Origin: Spirosoma linguale DSM 74
GTDB taxonomy: Bacteria > Bacteroidota > Bacteroidia > Cytophagales > Spirosomataceae
Length of the DNA: 64,000 nucleotides
Direction of reading: 5' to 3'
Assembly: GCA_000024525.1 (NCBI GenBank)
Contig: CP001769.1
Coordinates: 434,001 to 498,000, forward strand
A program made the position numbers and the translations under genes. Shown here piece after piece: positions 15,778-24,355 of this stretch. The notes under the pieces were generated by a model. The model saw only the letters and a program-made list of their open reading frames with translations. It had not been told where the DNA came from and made no database searches. Position 1 is the stretch's first letter. Each line of letters starts with the position of its first letter.

Positions 15778-17955
15778 TCACTTTACCATAGCTGGCTGGG
15801 CTTTTTCAGTCAGCTCAATGTCCTTCACTACGTCAGGACGAAGCTTCTCCCAATGGAAGCGGAGTTTATTGTTTTCTTCCCAGGTATGGCCTTTTTGCTC
15901 CGTCAGGTGTACCAGCGGCATGTCGTTGTACAACGGTCTGGTAATGGCTATAACCGTATCCCAATAGCGCAGAGCTGACTTCAGATGCTGAATGGCTGCT
16001 TGTTTTTGGGCTTCCAGACCCGTGCTGCGGTACGTTTGCAGGGCAACCGCTGCCTGTAGCTTTTCGGCCAGATGCAGCCCTAGGTTAGCCCATACCTGTA
16101 CATCGGAAACTTCATAAAGCAGCGAGCGGTTTGTCTTCACGTTGATCGACCGTACGAGTTGCAGGGCTTTCCGGCAGTCGGTTTCCAGCATTCTGGCTAA
16201 GATGGGGGGCGTAATTTTTTCGGGACCAAACGAACCGCCATTCGCCACCGTTTTTACATACTCACTAACCGACACGTAGTTCGGGTCCAGTGTAGGTTGC
16301 GTGATCTGTTGATTTACGGTGATATAGGCGACATTCTTCTGCGTGTCGAACCCCATCATGCCCTCACTGTACAACGAAAAATCCCAGGTGAAATCAAATG
16401 CCGATGCGAGCCGAAGGGGTGTAGACGATGCCAGGGCGTAAGCTTCCAGCAAAGGAGATGCCGGAGCGCCGTAGCGACGAACAAACTCGGCTTTGAAAAT
16501 CGCGTCGGGTGTGGCGGGGTTGTACAGCAAACGCCCCCACAGTTTGTAAAATAGCCACTGCCGCTCGAAAGCATATTTCCAGTCGACTGGTCCGCCGGGT
16601 TTGGTGAAGTAATCTTTAGCCGGAATGTAAGTCTCCGACCCCAGAAAATAACCGCCAACATACGACTGATTATTAGCGGCAATATGCGCCCGGACAAAAT
16701 CGGGGACGCCCCACCGCAGGCAAAAGAAATCTTCGTTACGAACCGTCCAGGTAATCTTGTAAGCCGTTGGGTCTGGCTTAAAATAGGTGTCGTACAGCTT
16801 GCCGCCATGTACTTTCACCAGGGTAGGAGTGGAGTGCGCGTGCGACCAGTTGTATTTCAAATCGGCCCAGATTGGTCCTTCTATAAAGTCCAGGTTGCCT
16901 TCGCTTTCGATGGACTTGCGGGTAAGTTTTTCGGTTTCGATGCTGGTAACCCCCAGCGAGCCGGTTGTACTGGAAAACGGAATCCGGTGGATGAGCTTCG
17001 TTTTTCGCCCAGCCTGCCGCATGCCGTCAATGATGGTTGCCTTCATCCAGTCTTCGCGCTGTTGAGGACTCATGCCGCCCATAGCTTCGCCCAGCGTCAG
17101 GCCAAAGCCGGTGAGGTCGGGGTATTCCTGAAGCACCTGCGTCACGCATTCCCTTGTGTAGCGTTTCACAATTGCCGATGTGTCGCCGTCGATGAAGTGA
17201 AAATGGGCCAGGTTATTCAGTTTGGGATTAACGTTGTAGGCTTTCGAGAACTCGGGACTGGTGAAAATATTGAAGGGTACCAGATACGTATCAATCGCCC
17301 GCTCCTTAGCCATTCGGAAGATCGCATGGAATAAGAATTGCCATTGAGCCAGCTCCTGGTCATTGAAGGGCGTTGCTGCGGGGAAGTTCGCGGGCCTGAT
17401 CATGTACGTGTAGGGATGCAGATTCCATAAACTCAGGGTATTGAAGCGATTGGCGACCATCATATCCAGAAACGCTTTCCAGTAGAGCGTATCCCGACAG
17501 GTTTCGTAGTGCAGATCGAGGGCGTCACTATGCCGGTATGTGTCCCAGGGCAAATCGAATTTGATGGCCCGCAGCGGCAGATGGGGTGTTTCAGTTCGGG
17601 CGTTGATTGCCGACACGGAAACGCCGTTTAGTAAATCTTCTGCCACCGACAGGCTGCCATAAATAAGCCCCCTGGCATCGCCACCCGTAATAGTCAGTTG
17701 CTTACCCTGCCGACTAATGGAATACGCTTCGCTGCCCAGTTGCTGACGGTTGGGGGCCAGATGTATGACAACGTCAGCTTTGTCAGCCGTGTTTCCGGTA
17801 GTGTAGTGCCGGGTAAGAAGTGCTTTTGTCAGCTGTGCTGCTGCGTACCTACTTTGTGGGCATGTCTCAGCCTGCCGGATAACCACGCGCTGGGCACTAA
17901 GGCTGGAACTCAAGCCGACGAGCATAAATAAAAGGGTAACGAGCTTGTTTCTCAT
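15778..17955 (-). CDS. Secreted GH67/GH20-like glycoside hydrolase, possible alpha-glucuronidase
   Basis: The 725-residue protein has a signal peptide (ending SSLSAQ), an N-terminal alpha/beta domain like those before GH67 and GH20 barrels (up to about residue 120, with GLIYGSLSVAEDLL), then a barrel starting PLRAIKFDLPWDTYR. GFGLTLGEAMGG near residue 285 carries a candidate catalytic acid. No exact family can be assigned by eye. With a xylanase, GH43 and deacetylase nearby, removal of glucuronic acid side chains from xylan is a reasonable guess, not a demonstrated role. ATG 17955 is preferred over an in-frame TTG at 17961. It starts 8 nt after the deacetylase stop, so the two are one operon. 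Confidence 0.75.
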   Translation of the reverse strand: MRNKLVTLLFMLVGLSSSLSAQRVVIRQAETCPQSRYAAAQLTKALLTRHYTTGNTADKADVVIHLAPNRQQLGSEAYSISRQGKQLTITGGDARGLIYGSLSVAEDLLNGVSVSAINARTETPHLPLRAIKFDLPWDTYRHSDALDLHYETCRDTLYWKAFLDMMVANRFNTLSLWNLHPYTYMIRPANFPAATPFNDQELAQWQFLFHAIFRMAKERAIDTYLVPFNIFTSPEFSKAYNVNPKLNNLAHFHFIDGDTSAIVKRYTRECVTQVLQEYPDLTGFGLTLGEAMGGMSPQQREDWMKATIIDGMRQAGRKTKLIHRIPFSSTTGSLGVTSIETEKLTRKSIESEGNLDFIEGPIWADLKYNWSHAHSTPTLVKVHGGKLYDTYFKPDPTAYKITWTVRNEDFFCLRWGVPDFVRAHIAANNQSYVGGYFLGSETYIPAKDYFTKPGGPVDWKYAFERQWLFYKLWGRLLYNPATPDAIFKAEFVRRYGAPASPLLEAYALASSTPLRLASAFDFTWDFSLYSEGMMGFDTQKNVAYITVNQQITQPTLDPNYVSVSEYVKTVANGGSFGPEKITPPILARMLETDCRKALQLVRSINVKTNRSLLYEVSDVQVWANLGLHLAEKLQAAVALQTYRSTGLEAQKQAAIQHLKSALRYWDTVIAITRPLYNDMPLVHLTEQKGHTWEENNKLRFHWEKLRPDVVKDIELTEKAQPAMVK

Positions 17956-17963
17956 CAGCAATA

Positions 17964-18761
17964 TTATTTCTGCTTCGATTGGTGCGCCTTTGCATACTGA
18001 ACCACGTCAATGAAGGGCGCTACCCAGATGTCGGATTGATTCTGCTTCAGATAGCGTATTAACTTAGTATGCTCAGGCAGCGCGACATTCAGCGAATGGC
18101 CGCCACCAACGCCGTGAAATAAAAAGACAAGTACAGAGTTAGTGGCCTGTGCCTGCTTCACCAGCGCAATCAACTGCTCGCCCGATTCGCCGTTAATGGC
18201 GTACGAACCAATCTCGGCGAAGTTGAGGTCAGTAATTTTCTTCATCTCGCTCTTGGTCCCTCGGGCAGCGACAAAATCATTTTCTGCCGGTTTGTAGTAA
18301 TCAACGCCCCCGATTTTCGTGTCGCCACAAGGGTAGGCAAAGGTGCGGGCCGACTGGCCGTCGAGGGTTTTGAGCAGGATGTTGGTCATTCTCATTTCAT
18401 CGGTCATCCGCTGAACGGTGTACTTGCTCATATCCATTTCGGGCTTTACCCACTCGCGCCCCGGTATATTACCAATGCATGGATGAAACAAGGTATGGTT
18501 GGCTAACTCGTGTCCGTTCACAGCCGCTGACTTCCAGCGGGCTATGTTGTTGACAAAGCCGGGGAAATAGCCCGACAAATAGAAGGTGCCTTTCAGTCCG
18601 GCTGAGTCGAGTACTGGAATAACGTTATTGAGATGCACATCCAGCGCGTCATCGTACGTAAGGACAACGGCACATTTTTTTCCATTCCAGATGGTAGCGC
18701 TTTGCGCAAATGTCAGGGTGCAGGTTAAGATGAGCAGGCTGAGTAAGAGGGCTTTTTTCAT
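17964..18761 (-). CDS. Secreted polysaccharide deacetylase (NodB / CE4-type)
   Basis: The 265-residue protein has a signal peptide (MKKALLLSLLILTCTLTFAQ) and a NodB homology domain. Motif 1 is TYDDALD with D37 and D38; motif 2 is NHTLFHP with metal histidines H89 and H93; the arginine or aspartate motif near FAYPCGD follows. It would remove acetyl groups from a polysaccharide such as acetylated xylan or chitin outside the cytoplasm. The ATG at 18761 follows a TAnnTTTG box at 18768-18775 by 6 nt, so an in-frame TTG at 18770 would lie inside the promoter. It is the first gene of an operon with the GH67/GH20-like enzyme. Confidence 0.88.
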   Translation of the reverse strand: MKKALLLSLLILTCTLTFAQSATIWNGKKCAVVLTYDDALDVHLNNVIPVLDSAGLKGTFYLSGYFPGFVNNIARWKSAAVNGHELANHTLFHPCIGNIPGREWVKPEMDMSKYTVQRMTDEMRMTNILLKTLDGQSARTFAYPCGDTKIGGVDYYKPAENDFVAARGTKSEMKKITDLNFAEIGSYAINGESGEQLIALVKQAQATNSVLVFLFHGVGGGHSLNVALPEHTKLIRYLKQNQSDIWVAPFIDVVQYAKAHQSKQK

Positions 18762-18767
18762 AAGTGT

Positions 18768-18775
18768 CAAAAATA
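18768..18775 (-). promoter_or_regulatory. Start-proximal -7 box for the deacetylase operon
   Basis: On the minus strand this reads TATTTTTG, an exact TAnnTTTG match, with only 6 nt to the ATG at 18761. It predicts a leaderless or nearly leaderless message. Confidence 0.55.
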
Positions 18776-19045
18776 ACCATTCGTTTGTTCTGAGTGATGA
18801 GTTATTAGTGATTGGGTTATTGAGTTATTGAGTTATTGTAGCACCGGTTGGAGACCGGATAACGCACCGACATTGTTACAGACTATGACAAGCCCCCATT
18901 CCCCAAGCTCGCGTTGCATCTATCGCTTATGTTTCAGTGCGTTGACGAATGAAACTTGATACAGATTGGCATGTGTTGCCCGATGGTTATCCAGATAATT
19001 ACCAGGAAACAGACAAGAAAGCTAGGCAGGCGTCTTTTAAGAGGG
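18776..19045. other. Non-coding gap upstream of the deacetylase operon
   Basis: No gene is supported. It holds GTTATTGA-word repeats at 18795-18840, related to those at 10897 and 30781, and a small stem CCGGT/ACCGG at 18844-18858. The remaining sequence to 19045 shows nothing recognisable. Confidence 0.5.
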
Positions 19046-19114
19046 CAATGTGCATAAAAAAGTCAGCGAGGGCGGATTAATCATCCGCCCTCGCTGACTT
19101 TTTTATGCACATTG
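19046..19114. terminator. 32-bp perfect inverted repeat after the 126-residue gene
   Basis: Bases 19046-19077 and 19083-19114 are perfect reverse complements (32 bp) around a 5-nt loop, 15 nt beyond the stop of the gene at 19130. The stem contains an A6/T6 block in place of a trailing T-run. Confidence 0.8.
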
Positions 19115-19129
19115 GAATTTCGCCGATTA

Positions 19130-19510
19130 CTATTTGATGCGCAGTGCAGTGGTATCAAACATGCTCATTAGCTGCCCTTTCAGATGGTCGTCATCCACTT
19201 TATTCAGTTCAATGGGAATTTCGCCTGCCTGTGCTGTATCAATATAGATCGTTATTTTGCTGGCACCTTCCTCAACTTTCGTGATTGGCGTAACTTCTGT
19301 TCGCTTTCCGGTAGGATCTTTCATTTCACCCGTCAGTTTGCCATCCTTGCGAATAAGGTTGGTAACCATTTTGGCATCGCCATCGGGCGTACCCGTTATT
19401 GTAATTTCCCATTTACCGGCAAAAAAGTCGGCGGGCGGAGCGGCCTGAGAATAACCTTTGGCACAAATTCCGAGGAGGAAAATGAACAGAAACAGACTTA
19501 CTTTTTGCAT
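19130..19510 (-). CDS. Small secreted protein of unknown function
   Basis: The 126-residue protein has a signal peptide (ending KGYSQA). The mature part (FFAGKWEITITGTPDGDAKM, then DGKLTGEMKDPTG, and ITIYIDTAQ) looks like a small beta-barrel or lipocalin-like extracytoplasmic fold, but I do not recognise a named family. It is divergent from the second NrtR-like gene; the operator-like palindromes in the shared 168-bp gap could control both. No enzyme residues stand out. Confidence 0.7.
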   Translation of the reverse strand: MQKVSLFLFIFLLGICAKGYSQAAPPADFFAGKWEITITGTPDGDAKMVTNLIRKDGKLTGEMKDPTGKRTEVTPITKVEEGASKITIYIDTAQAGEIPIELNKVDDDHLKGQLMSMFDTTALRIK

Positions 19511-19599
19511 TATTTGATTTGTTTAGAGAGTAAACTGTAAAAAGATTGTCTACGCCATCCGGTTGATTGGCCGCGTATGTAAGGGTGAAAAAATTAAAA

Positions 19600-19653
19600 C
19601 GTAAATTTTACGGATTAAAGGTAGGACTCTTTCCGTAAATTGTAAAATTCACG
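19600..19653. promoter_or_regulatory. Pair of 13-bp palindromic operators in the divergent gap
   Basis: CGTAAATTTTACG at 19600-19612 is a perfect 13-bp palindrome. TGTAAAATTCACG at 19641-19653 fits the same pattern nGTnAAnTTnACn, as do the sites upstream of xylA. Centres are 41 bp apart, about four helical turns. The second overlaps the expected -33 region of the promoter at 19667-19674, so autoregulation by the Nudix regulator is likely. Confidence 0.6.
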
Positions 19654-19666
19654 GAATAAATATTTT

Positions 19667-19674
19667 TATCTTTG
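19667..19674 (+). promoter_or_regulatory. Start-proximal -7 box for the second NrtR-like gene
   Basis: TATCTTTG is an exact TAnnTTTG match ending 4 nt before the ATG at 19679. Transcription should start at or next to the start codon. Confidence 0.65.
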
Positions 19675-19678
19675 GCTC

Positions 19679-20452
19679 ATGAATTCGCAGGAAGAAATAA
19701 ATGACTTTGTCAGGGACGGGTACAAACAATATTTACCGCATCTGACCATCGACCCGGTCATTTTTGGCTACCACGATCAGCAACTGAAGATTTTACTCCT
19801 CAAATGGATTGGCTATGACGGCTGGGGATTGCCCGGTGGGTTTATCAAACGCCGGGAGTCACTGAGCGAGGCTGCTCACCGCATCTTACAGGACCGAACG
19901 GGCCTGGAGTCTGTATTTCTTCAACAGTTTCAGGTCTTCGGAGATTCGCCGTATCGGGTCAAGGAGCGAAGCCCCGGTGAGGTGTCCGGGAAATATGGCT
20001 TTGTCGTGGAGGACAGCTGGCTGTTTGAGCGAACCTTGTCAATTGGCTATTTCGCTCTGGTCGACTACTCAAAGGTGACGGTAACGACCGATTTCTTTAC
20101 TAATGCTCACCAATGGTGCGATGTAAACGAAGTCCCTGCATTGTTATTCGATCAGAATGAAGTGGTTGATAAAGCGCTGATAACACTCAGGCACCAGATT
20201 TATCACCAGCCAATTGGATACAATCTGCTCCCCGAAAAATTTACGCTCCCCGAAATCCATAAACTGTATGAGACTATTCTGGGGAAAGAACTGGACCCGC
20301 GGAATTTCGCCAAAAAGCTGGTGGTACTGGGGTTAATTAAAAAGCTGGACGAACAGCGGGCTATTGGCCCTCACCGGTCACCCTACCTCTATCAGTTTGA
20401 GAAAGAAGCCTACGAATATGCCCTGAAGCATGGCATTGTGCACACTTACTGA
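19679..20452 (+). CDS. NrtR-like transcriptional regulator (degenerate Nudix domain plus winged helix)
   Basis: The 257-residue protein is a paralogue of the regulator at 10993: Nudix-fold domain first, winged helix last (LLPEKFTLPEIHKLYETIL). Its Nudix box GGFIKRRESLSEAAHRILQD lacks the catalytic glutamates of REUXEE, so ligand sensing is expected, not hydrolysis. An insertion of roughly 20 residues after FQVFGDSPYRV distinguishes it from the first copy. It lies among polysaccharide-degrading genes and probably controls part of them and itself, through the palindromes at 19600-19653. The ATG directly after the -7 box fixes the start. Confidence 0.85.
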   Translation: MNSQEEINDFVRDGYKQYLPHLTIDPVIFGYHDQQLKILLLKWIGYDGWGLPGGFIKRRESLSEAAHRILQDRTGLESVFLQQFQVFGDSPYRVKERSPGEVSGKYGFVVEDSWLFERTLSIGYFALVDYSKVTVTTDFFTNAHQWCDVNEVPALLFDQNEVVDKALITLRHQIYHQPIGYNLLPEKFTLPEIHKLYETILGKELDPRNFAKKLVVLGLIKKLDEQRAIGPHRSPYLYQFEKEAYEYALKHGIVHTY

Positions 20453-20679
20453 TTAGGTAGGTCTGTTCAGGTACGACGAACGACTTCGTCCGGTTGCTCT
20501 TTAGCCAAGTTCCTTCTTTGTTTCGAAGACACAGTAATGGGTATGTGTGTGAAAGTATGGTGTGTATGTAGTCCTAAATATGCATTAAATTATCCTATTT
20601 GGGCGGACGGATAAATAAACTGACGGAACCCGAAGTTGCCGCGCTTTTCCTGTTTTAAACGGCTTTAACAACCTTATTC

Positions 20680-23600
20680 ATGAAACATCTTGCCTCTCTT
20701 TGTATAATCATACCACTCGTTGTTCAGACCAGTTTCGGTCAGGTGAAAAAACAGAATCTGCCTGGTACGGGCGGGATCAACACGCTTCAGCAACAGTTTA
20801 TTACACCACCCGATGCCGCCAAACCGCGTGTGTGGTGGCACTGGATGAATGGCAACATAACTAAAGAAGGCATTCAAAAAGACCTCGAATGGATGAAGCG
20901 CGTGGGTATTGGCGGCTTTCAGAATTTCGACGCCAGCCTCATGACGCCCAACGTGGTACCTAAAAAGCTGGTGTTCATGACACCCGAGTGGAAAGATGCA
21001 TTCAGGTTCACTACCGAACTGGCCCGTAAACTACAGCTCGAAATGGCCATTGCCGGGTCGCCGGGCTGGAGCGTGACGGGTGGCCCGTGGGTGCCCCCTG
21101 GCGATGCGATGAAAAAATACGTTTGGACCGAAACCCGGGTAGCGGGTGGTAAAGCATTTGCTGGTAAACTGCCCCAACCAGCGGCTACAACGGGTAATTT
21201 TCAGCATATACCTCTGCCCACCGGGGGAGGAGGCTTCGGTGGAACGGTTGGTATACTGCCAACATTCTATCAGGATGCCGCCGTTATAGCTTATCGTCTT
21301 CCTGAAAACGAAACCCCTTTGTCGTCCCTGAATCCTAAAGTTACATCCAGCGGGGGGACATTTAATCTGGCTGAACTGACCGATGGTGACCTGACCAACG
21401 CCAGGCCACTGCCACCCCTGGAAGTTGGGCAGGATATGTGGATTCAGTATGAGTTCGACCGGCCACAAACGTTCAAGGCATTAACAATTGTTGGGGCTAC
21501 CAGCGGAGGGGCTCTGGCTGAGTTCACTGGCGCACCCAATAACCGGGCTTTACAGGTAAGCGACGATGGTATTAACTTCCGGGAGGTTCGAGCGATTCCG
21601 GGCAGTACGGTGGCGCAGAGTACGTTGAGCTTCCCATCGACAACTGCAAAATACTTTCGCTTTACCTTTAAAACATTACCCCCCGCCGGTAATCGCTTTG
21701 CCGCGTTGATGGGTGGAGAGGACAAACCGGGTAAGCCCGAGGGGGTCAGCGTTGCCGAACTGATGCTGCATAACACCGACCGTATCGATAAGGTTGAAGA
21801 AAAAGCGGGTTTCAGCCCCTGGTGGGAAGAAAAACTGCCTGCTGCATCGACCGCAGCCGACGCTATTCTGGTAGAGAATGTGGTGGATTTGACCTCGAAG
21901 ATGAATGCCGATGGTAGCCTGAACTGGACCGCTCCCGCCGGAGAATGGGTCGTGGTTCGATTGGGTTATTCGCTTACTGGTCGGCAAAATCACCCGGCTT
22001 CGCCCGAAGCGACGGGGCTGGAAGTTGACAAACTCGATAAGGTAGCCGTTCGGAAATACATCGACACTTACCTCGACATGTACAAAGATGCTACGGGTGG
22101 CCAGATGGGTAAGCAGGGGCTGGAATACATGGTGCTGGACAGCTACGAAGCCGGCGCTATGACCTGGACCAAAGCTATGCCCGACGAATTTGCCAAACGG
22201 CGCGGTTACAGCCTCATTCCCTGGCTTCCGGTCCTGACGGGGCGGGTCGTGAAAAGCATTGACGCCAGTGAAAAGTTTCTGTGGGATTACCGCCGAACAA
22301 TCGGCGAACTGATTTCCGACAACCATTACGACGTCATTGGCGATGCGCTGCACCAGCGGGGTATGAAACGCTATACGGAATCGCACGAAAACAAACGAAT
22401 CTACCTGGCCGATGGTATGGACGTGAAACGAAACGCCGATATTCCCATGTCGGCTATGTGGACGCCCGGTAGTCTGGGGCAGGGGAGCAACGAAGAGCCC
22501 CGCAGCCAAGCCGATATTCGCGAGTCGGCATCGGTGGCGCATATTTACGGACAGAATCTGGTGGCGGCTGAGTCGATGACATCCGTGGGCAATGCATTCA
22601 GTTTCCACCCCGAGAAGTTGAAACGCACCGCCGATCTGGAAATGGCCTCCGGGCTGAACCGCTTTGTGGTGCATACCTCCGTACATCAGCCGCTGGACGA
22701 TAAAATGCCCGGCTTCTCGCTGGGGCCCTTCGGGCAGTATTTTACCCGCCACGAAACCTGGGCCGAGCCCGCTAAAGCGTGGACCAGCTATCTGGGCCGG
22801 AGCTGTTTCCTGCTTCAGCAGGGCAAACCGGTTGTCGATGTGCTGTACTATTACGGGGAGAATAACAACATCACCCAGCTTTGCGCTACCAAACTGCCGG
22901 ATTTTCCATCGGGCTACGAATATGATTTTGTGAATGCAACGGCACTCCGGACGGCCCTGCGTGTGGAAGGTGGGAAGATCGTGGCGAGGAGTGGTCAGCC
23001 GTACCGGTTGCTGGTGCTGGACGCGTCGGCGCGTTACATGACCCTGCCGACGTTAAAGAAGTTGGGCGAACTGGTTAAAGCTGGTATGCACGTAACGGGT
23101 ACTAAGCCCGAGCAGTCGCCGAGCCTGAGCGATAATCCCGCGGAATTCACCGCCCTGGTGAACCAGATATGGAACCAGCCAACCGTGTCGACCAAACCGA
23201 TTGAGGCCGTTTTGAGCGAGATGGGTATTGCCAAAGATGTGGACATATCGGGCGCTGCCGCCGAAATCCTCTATGTACACCGCCAAACGGCCGGGCAGGA
23301 TATCTACTGGCTCAATAACCGGAGCGACAATACGAACGAAGCGCAGATCAGCTTTCGGGTAACGGGCAAGGTGCCTTTGTTATGGAATCCGCAAACGGGC
23401 AAAACTGAAACGGTCTCGTATCAGGTGAAGGGCGACCGCACGGTTATTCCACTGCGATTCGAGTCGTGGGATGCGTATTTTATCGTATTTGGCGATAAGA
23501 CTCCCGCAATGGCTTACACAAAACCAGCCATTAAGGAGTCGGCGGTGGCGCGGATGGACGGTGCGTGGAATATCCGTTTTCAGGATGGGCGGGGCGCTCC

Positions 23601-24024
23601 GCAAGGGGCCTCTTTCAATAAACTAGCGTCGTGGACAGACAACACCGATGCCGGAATAAAGTACTTCTCTGGCACGGCCAGCTACGAGAAGTCATTCGAG
23701 TTAGCGAACCTCAGTAAAGAAGCAGCGTATATGTTGGATCTGGGCGATGTGAAGAACATGGCCGAAGTAATCGTAAACGGTAAAAACATGGGTATCGTCT
23801 GGAAAAAGCCCTTCTGTCTGCCCATCACCGGTGCTCTGAAGACAGGTACCAACACCGTACAGATCAAGGTGACGAACCTCTGGGTAAACCGGTTGATAGG
23901 TGATGCGCAGCCGGGTGTAACGAACAAAATAACGTTCACGACTATCCCGTTCTACCGTGCCGATTCGCCCCTGTTGCCGTCGGGTCTGTTGGGGCCGGTA
24001 CAGGTACTGTTGGCTAGGCCCTGA
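20680..24024 (+). CDS. Secreted GH106-like alpha-L-rhamnosidase
   Basis: The 1114-residue protein has a signal peptide (ending QTSFGQ) and the long multidomain layout of GH106. The N-terminal part has PRVWWHWMNGNITKEGIQKD, typical of the family, followed by inserted beta-sandwich regions, a barrel with AGEWVVVRLGYSLTG and VLDSYEAG, and a C-terminal galactose-binding-like region (ASYEKSFEL to the end). GH106 enzymes remove L-rhamnose from plant polysaccharides such as pectins. Specificity here is by family only. It is a single-gene unit: 227 nt upstream without a clear promoter box, and a hairpin 20 nt downstream. Confidence 0.88.
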   Translation: MKHLASLCIIIPLVVQTSFGQVKKQNLPGTGGINTLQQQFITPPDAAKPRVWWHWMNGNITKEGIQKDLEWMKRVGIGGFQNFDASLMTPNVVPKKLVFMTPEWKDAFRFTTELARKLQLEMAIAGSPGWSVTGGPWVPPGDAMKKYVWTETRVAGGKAFAGKLPQPAATTGNFQHIPLPTGGGGFGGTVGILPTFYQDAAVIAYRLPENETPLSSLNPKVTSSGGTFNLAELTDGDLTNARPLPPLEVGQDMWIQYEFDRPQTFKALTIVGATSGGALAEFTGAPNNRALQVSDDGINFREVRAIPGSTVAQSTLSFPSTTAKYFRFTFKTLPPAGNRFAALMGGEDKPGKPEGVSVAELMLHNTDRIDKVEEKAGFSPWWEEKLPAASTAADAILVENVVDLTSKMNADGSLNWTAPAGEWVVVRLGYSLTGRQNHPASPEATGLEVDKLDKVAVRKYIDTYLDMYKDATGGQMGKQGLEYMVLDSYEAGAMTWTKAMPDEFAKRRGYSLIPWLPVLTGRVVKSIDASEKFLWDYRRTIGELISDNHYDVIGDALHQRGMKRYTESHENKRIYLADGMDVKRNADIPMSAMWTPGSLGQGSNEEPRSQADIRESASVAHIYGQNLVAAESMTSVGNAFSFHPEKLKRTADLEMASGLNRFVVHTSVHQPLDDKMPGFSLGPFGQYFTRHETWAEPAKAWTSYLGRSCFLLQQGKPVVDVLYYYGENNNITQLCATKLPDFPSGYEYDFVNATALRTALRVEGGKIVARSGQPYRLLVLDASARYMTLPTLKKLGELVKAGMHVTGTKPEQSPSLSDNPAEFTALVNQIWNQPTVSTKPIEAVLSEMGIAKDVDISGAAAEILYVHRQTAGQDIYWLNNRSDNTNEAQISFRVTGKVPLLWNPQTGKTETVSYQVKGDRTVIPLRFESWDAYFIVFGDKTPAMAYTKPAIKESAVARMDGAWNIRFQDGRGAPQGASFNKLASWTDNTDAGIKYFSGTASYEKSFELANLSKEAAYMLDLGDVKNMAEVIVNGKNMGIVWKKPFCLPITGALKTGTNTVQIKVTNLWVNRLIGDAQPGVTNKITFTTIPFYRADSPLLPSGLLGPVQVLLARP

Positions 24025-24043
24025 ATTGGGTCTATGACGAAGC

Positions 24044-24087
24044 AAGCTCCTGCTCGCCAAACAGCACTGTTTGGTGGGCAGGAGCTT
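24044..24087 (+). terminator. 21-bp hairpin after the GH106-like gene
   Basis: Bases 24044-24064 pair with 24067-24087 with two mismatches. The loop is very tight, so the apex must open by a few pairs. No long T-run follows. Confidence 0.75.
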
Positions 24088-24355
24088 ATCATTTAAAAAG
24101 TAACCCGTTACTCAAAAATAAGGCTGCCTGATTCACACGGCCTTGTCTAATATAATCAGGCGTATCACCACATAAAGGCTGTCAGGAAAAAAACTTGTCA
24201 ACGCAGGTATCGTTTACACTAGTATTAAACAAAGCCGGATGTCAACCCGTGTGCAGGGCGAACGGGAATTTTTCCATCGCTATCGGGACGGCTGCCCGTA
24301 ACGGGCAACCTAAAATACCGGCACATCCAGCGCGTTGACAAGACCAGACAACTCT
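24088..24355. other. Non-coding gap before the SDR gene
   Basis: No gene is supported. GCCTGATT and AATCAGGC form 8-bp arms around 24128-24165, and a small CCCGTAACGGG stem lies near 24295-24305. No exact TAnnTTTG box was found for the SDR gene. Confidence 0.45.

Noticed and set aside
16684..17334. 216-residue open frame on the plus strand opposite the GH67/GH20-like gene
   Set aside because: The coding gene on the minus strand has a signal peptide and domain motifs; the plus-strand frame does not.
18844..18858. CCGGT/ACCGG stem as a terminator of the deacetylase operon
   Set aside because: It lies upstream of that operon's promoter, so it cannot end its transcript; it is noted only as a small palindrome.
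21676..22752. 358-residue open frame on the minus strand inside the GH106-like gene
   Set aside because: It is the opposite-strand reading of a clear GH106 coding region, with no recognised domain or start signals.
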